Source: Abelmoschus esculentus (taxonomy: Eukaryota; Streptophyta; Magnoliopsida; Malvales; Malvaceae). From it: a stretch of DNA of 64,000 bases. The stretch is taken from positions 2,366,001 through 2,430,000 of the forward strand of contig JAUCBN010000036.1 of the NCBI GenBank assembly GCA_035048815.1. The letters are read 5' to 3'. Of the stretch, positions 60,501-64,000 are shown piece by piece. The translations under genes were made by a program, and so were the position numbers. Numbering within the stretch: position 1 is the stretch's first letter; each line of letters opens with the position of its first letter. Under the pieces are notes generated by a model. The model ran no database searches, had not been told where the DNA came from, and saw only the letters and a program-made list of their open reading frames with translations.

Positions 60501-61270
60501 TTACCAGAAATTGCTGGAGTGAGAACACCATCTCCAATTACCATACAGGTACCAAGGAGAACCAAGATTAATAAAGCGGTGTGCAAGACTTTATGCTCCT
60601 CAAGGTACAGTTTTACTCCAGAGCCACTCTTTTTCTCGGGATGGTGCTCGAGTTTATATGTAGAGAGCGCTTCATCAGCTACCTGTCTGTTGGGCAGAAG
60701 ACTAACTTTCGCATGGCGGCATATCAGAGAATATAATGCAAAAGTACCTCCTGCAAAATCAAAGCCATGAATAAAACGCTTCATCTGAATGGCTAAACGA
60801 TATGGATGGTAAAACTGTTTAAATGCTTACCCTCTCCATTGTCATCTGCTCGAAGAACCACAAACACATACTTGAATAAGGGGACTAAAGTAAGAGTCCA
60901 GAAGACAAAGGATAGAACACCATAAATCTCTTCATTAGTCTCTGAATGTTGAATGTCTTCAGCAAATGTGCTCTTGTAGACATAAAGAGGAGAAGTACTC
61001 AGGTCCCCATAGACTACACCAAGGCTTTGGTATGCTAAAAGCAAGGCGGTTTTCCAAGAATCCTTCTGCAACAAAATTCCAGAATAAGCAACACTCCTAG
61101 AAGTCAGCTAATTAACTGCACAAATCTTTCTACCATGGAACCTAAGTATACTTGTTCTTAGAAACCAAAATCTTAATGACCGATAACATCAAACGGTTGT
61201 GTGATACATGTGTTTTGAAAGTTAAACAAACCTTTGAAGTTTCCAAGGACTTCCCAAACTCAAGATCCAT
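57529..61270 (-). CDS. KUP: KUP/HAK/KT potassium transporter (cluster II, KUP6/KUP8-like)
   Basis: Nine exons on the minus strand join in frame to 792 residues: 61232-61270, 60831-61065, 60505-60750, 60369-60422, 59722-59982, 59396-59448, 59171-59288, 58764-59018 and 57529-58646. The protein begins MDLEFGKSLETSK and soon shows GVVYGDLSTSPLYVYKSTF, the hallmark K+-transporter motif. About twelve membrane helices follow, with GDGVLTPAIS and GSEAMFADLGHFS (the family signature), and a long cytosolic C-terminal region of about 330 residues. The family carries K+ with protons across plasma membrane or tonoplast. Cluster II members such as AtKUP6 act in osmotic adjustment and guard cells and are phosphorylated by SnRK2 kinases. 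Subfamily is from memory of close sequences. The first exon has only 13 codons. Confidence 0.95.
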
Positions 61271-62366
61271 GACAATTATGCCTCAATCTTCAGCCTGAGT
61301 TTCTTGCAAGTGAACAGAATTATCTGCAGATTAGAACTGAAATTATTAGCCAAACTAGAGTGGAACAATCCAACACCATGAATTTGTAAGAAAGAAAGAA
61401 TAAAATAAACCAATGAAGTTTGAAGATGAAATTTCCAATATCCACGCATATCTCTACTTTACACAACCGCAAGTAGAGGAGATAAAAAGCATGTCACATT
61501 CCCTCACATGGCTTCCATACCTCATCTATAAAATCCCCCACCAAACTCATTGAAAACTCTGAGCATCTTTAAGAATAAATCTCACAAAAAGGAAGGGAAC
61601 ATTGAACAAAGTAACACCCTAGATTCCAAAAAGCTTTGAAGCTCAACACTAGAATTCTTCAAGACATATCCTTAAATGCACAAGGTCCCTCATTTATTCC
61701 CTTTTCGATTCCTTTATATAAAAAATAGTATTTTCTTTTTCCCTTTTTTTGTTAATGAAAAGTAAAAGAAATCTCTTTTTTAATAAAAAAAACAAAATTT
61801 GAACTCTGACAGCACATTAACCAATAAAAGACAAATAAGTAGAAGATTACAAGGGGGAGAGAGAGAGAGGAAAAACCAATATAACTGTGCATAAAAACAT
61901 ACATACACATACATACATACATACATACATACATACATACATACATACAATCAAGCAAATGCACTAGTTTCCCGACCTGTGTTTTTCTACAGGCCATGAA
62001 GGAGAGAGAGAGAGAACAAAGTAAGAATCTTTGATTGATGGCAACGAGATAAAGCACAATCACGTGATTCAACGACAGTTACATTTTCAAAGACGATATA
62101 TCACACCACCACCAACAAAGCAAGTGCCCACGGAAATAAGGCTGATTTGAAGGACCATTTCTTTATCAGCTTATCAATATATTTAACTTATCCTACACCC
62201 CCACACCTTTCATTTTCTCAAATTCCCACCTCACTCACTTTTGCAGACTGTTCATTTTATCTGCCTTGATAAAGCTGGGGAACTGTTTTTTGGCAGTTAA
62301 AAGAGAGCTAAACTTGCTTTGCTCCTGTTAATTAATGGAGTTTGGTAATAACTCTTAAGACTTAAT
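61271..62366. other. Leader and promoter region of the potassium transporter with microsatellites
   Basis: The sequence directly upstream of the KUP start holds a (GA)n run at 61856-61869, a (CATA)n run at about 61897-61949 and a second (GA)n near 61999-62014. A CACGTG G-box lies near 62062-62067. No gene is seen. Leader introns are usual in this family but cannot be placed. Confidence 0.5.
61897..61949. repeat. (CATA)n microsatellite
   Basis: About twelve ACAT units with one interruption near the start. The same motif occurs in the EDR4-like intron. It lies about 630 bases upstream of the KUP start codon. Confidence 0.9.
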
Positions 62367-62502
62367 GACTACATTGCACCTAAGCTATGCATTTTTTTCG
62401 AGTTGACCCTTAAAATATTTTTAGTCAAGTAGACAAAACGTCTCGAAATATACTTTCATGACCGCCTCGAAAAAAAATACATAATTTAAGGGTAATAGAG
62501 TC
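62367..62502. repeat. Small foldback element, about 136 bp
   Basis: The left end GACTACATTGCACCTAAGCT and the following ATGCATTTTTTTCGAG pair with the reverse complement of the right end (CTCGAAAAAAAATACATAAT to AATAGAGTC). Similar CTTAA bases lie on both sides. It is probably a short non-autonomous DNA element. Confidence 0.55.
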
Positions 62503-63199
62503 CTTAAACATACTCTTAAGCAGATGAAAATAATTTAGTTATTTGAATTGTTCATGCAAACATCATCCAACTTATTTTTTATCTCTCTCTGCAATAAGAA
62601 AAACAAAATTAATTTATGTTCATGAGACTATGCACTATGCACAAACATTATAACTCAGTAACCTTTCCTACACCTTTTAACATTGCATCATCTTCCATCG
62701 GGTGAGTAAAAAAGAAAATAATATTATAATCATTGGATCAGTTAATAAAAATCTAAATTGTTAGATTTTAAAAAAATGATAAAAGATTAAACATGTCAAT
62801 AAATTATAACAAAATATTAGTCGGTATGGGTAGTAGATTTCACATGGATTTCATGCGAAGCAAATCAGATTGTTGATAATTTGACTAGAAATACCACTTT
62901 GATTCACTATAACTTCACTTTTCATGAAGCCTCCGAATTCTATCAGGACTTACTTATCAGAGATATTGCCGACCCCCTACTACAAAACTATTGCTATGTA
63001 ATAAAGTTTATTAGCTTTCACTTTAATTAAAAAAAAATTAAAAAATGTTACGACATAAATTTTTACCTAATTGATTAAATCTAAAATTTTTCAAACTCAT
63101 GATAAAACTTATATTATAACTTAAAATTTTACCCCAAAATATTATTTTTTATAATTATTATAAATATTCATGTTACGTCGTGTATGAATTTATGTTAGA
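62503..63199. other. AT-rich spacer
   Basis: No gene or clear repeat. Composition is strongly AT-rich. Confidence 0.5.
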
Positions 63200-63480
63200 A
63201 CTAGATACTTCTACAATCGGTCAATCTTTTAAAATTAGAACCAATAAAGATTCACCCTTCAAAAACTGGATATCCGATAATAGCTCATCAGTCCATCCAC
63301 GGGTTGCACGAGTACTATCACACATCTTTAATATGCTCTGCCAGATACCTTTAGAGATTGAGCATTCAAAATATATGTGATCTCAAATCTCACATAATCC
63401 ACACAAATCCACATGAGTAATTCCCATAGCCTTGAGCCGAGTTTTAGTTGGAAGCCTGTCTAGAACTGCTGACTAAGAAA
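63200..63480 (-). mobile_element. Decayed LINE fragment (reverse transcriptase zinc-binding domain)
   Basis: On the minus strand the translation reads AVLDRLPTKTRLKAMGI, then DLCGLCE, then DHIYFECSISKGIW, interrupted by at least two stops. This C-x-x-C-E and H-x-x-F-E-C pattern with a following Trp is the zf-RVT domain found at the C-terminal end of plant non-LTR retrotransposon reverse transcriptases. Only this tail is left and it cannot be functional. The adjoining sequence to 63765 keeps a 101-codon open frame that I do not recognise. Confidence 0.7.
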
Positions 63481-64000
63481 TAATAGCTTTTTGAAGTAGA
63501 GGGGAAGGGGAGACTCTAGGGTAAAGGATGTTTCTGTTGGATTTTGAACTCGAGACCTAAGATAAGGGGATGAGAGTAGATGAACAGTTTTGAGTTTTGA
63601 CAAACCAACCATTACCGTTTGCTCATGAAATTCCACTTTAACATCGAAAAGGAAGGACAAATGTTTTAAATGAAGTTTGGGGAGATGGTCTTGTGGTGAC
63701 TCCATTAGGGGGTTGTATTTTAATAGGACAAATTGGTCAGCATAATGTTGCAGCATCCAAGGCAAAGCTAGACAGGTCCTCTACTTACCAATGATGGCAC
63801 ACACAGGGTATGTCTGTATGATATTGTTCTTTGGGCTCAAAAGGAGAGAAATACAGATTAGATGTAAGAAGTTTAGACCATTTCAACCTATCTCTGCCTC
63901 TTGATCTGAAACAAGTAATTCTGCTCCTCAGTTGCTTTCTCTGTAGCTATAATTTGCATTGATTTCATGGCCCATGTGTACCAACAAAACTAACTTTACC
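63481..64000. other. Right-edge region, unassigned
   Basis: The minus strand holds an open frame at 63460-63765 (contains LPKLHLKHLSFLFDVKVEF) that matches no family I know. It may be further decayed retroelement sequence. Nothing else was recognised before the edge. Confidence 0.35.

Noticed and set aside
61752..62072. 106-codon minus-strand open frame rich in Tyr-Val-Cys-Met
   Set aside because: It is a translation of the (CATA)n microsatellite and its flanks.
1..64000. A biosynthetic gene cluster around CYP714
   Set aside because: No terpene synthase, other P450, transferase or further pathway gene lies near; neighbours are unrelated chromatin, PPR and signalling genes.
1..64000. tRNA, rRNA and snoRNA genes
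   Set aside because: I found no complete cloverleaf or conserved rRNA segment. The only tRNA-like signal is the degenerate SINE head near 8690.

Overview
The window is plant nuclear DNA, almost certainly from a eudicot. Genes carry many short introns with GT-AG borders, and the spacers are very AT-rich. Every recognisable protein has its closest known relatives in higher plants: a plastid ABC1 kinase, an EDR4-like protein, P-class and E-class PPR proteins, BRX, CYP714, KUP/HAK/KT and a group III WRKY. I cannot fix the species from sequence alone; a rosid such as a member of the Malvales would fit, but that is a guess. Splice junctions were placed by joining reading frames across GT-AG sites and comparing with remembered family motifs. 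No transcript evidence was available.

Layout from left to right. At 1-257 there is a possible terminal exon cut by the window edge. An ABC1K9-like plastid kinase lies on + at 937-4736, convergent with an EDR4-like protein on - (5375-7679). A repeat-filled spacer follows. Next come ribosomal protein uL16/RPL10 on - (9607-11271) and an 18-exon acetyl-CoA synthetase on - (13045-18263). A 4 kb AT-rich spacer holds two foldback elements. A PLAC8/CNR8-like gene (22324-24619) and an intronless P-class PPR gene (25918-27786) are on +. The spacer at 27787-32602 holds a decayed coding relic, a second copy of a foldback MITE and a SINE fragment. CYP714 (32603-34966), a small 97-residue predicted gene (36128-37215), a bromodomain gene with an internal A-B-A-B duplication (38663-45454), an SRC2-like C2 protein (46244-47335) and an E-type PPR gene (47744-49528) are all on +. 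BRX-like follows on - (50390-53739).

The last 11 kb is the most disturbed part. Two large foldback elements lie side by side at 54166-55732, the second with a 9-bp target duplication typical of Mutator-like elements. A group III WRKY copy has lost most of its zinc finger and carries a frameshift (56164-57060). A nine-exon KUP/HAK/KT potassium transporter (57529-61270, -) follows, with microsatellites in its leader region. The window ends with a small foldback and a decayed LINE zinc-finger fragment.

The genes do not form a pathway or cluster. They are unrelated housekeeping, organelle, signalling and transport genes, as expected in gene-rich plant euchromatin. I found no convincing new biological system. 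The better leads are local: a GC-AG intron in the acetyl-CoA synthetase, a CAG-TAG double acceptor in the ABC1 kinase, the bromodomain internal repeat, the broken WRKY gene and several undescribed-looking foldback families.
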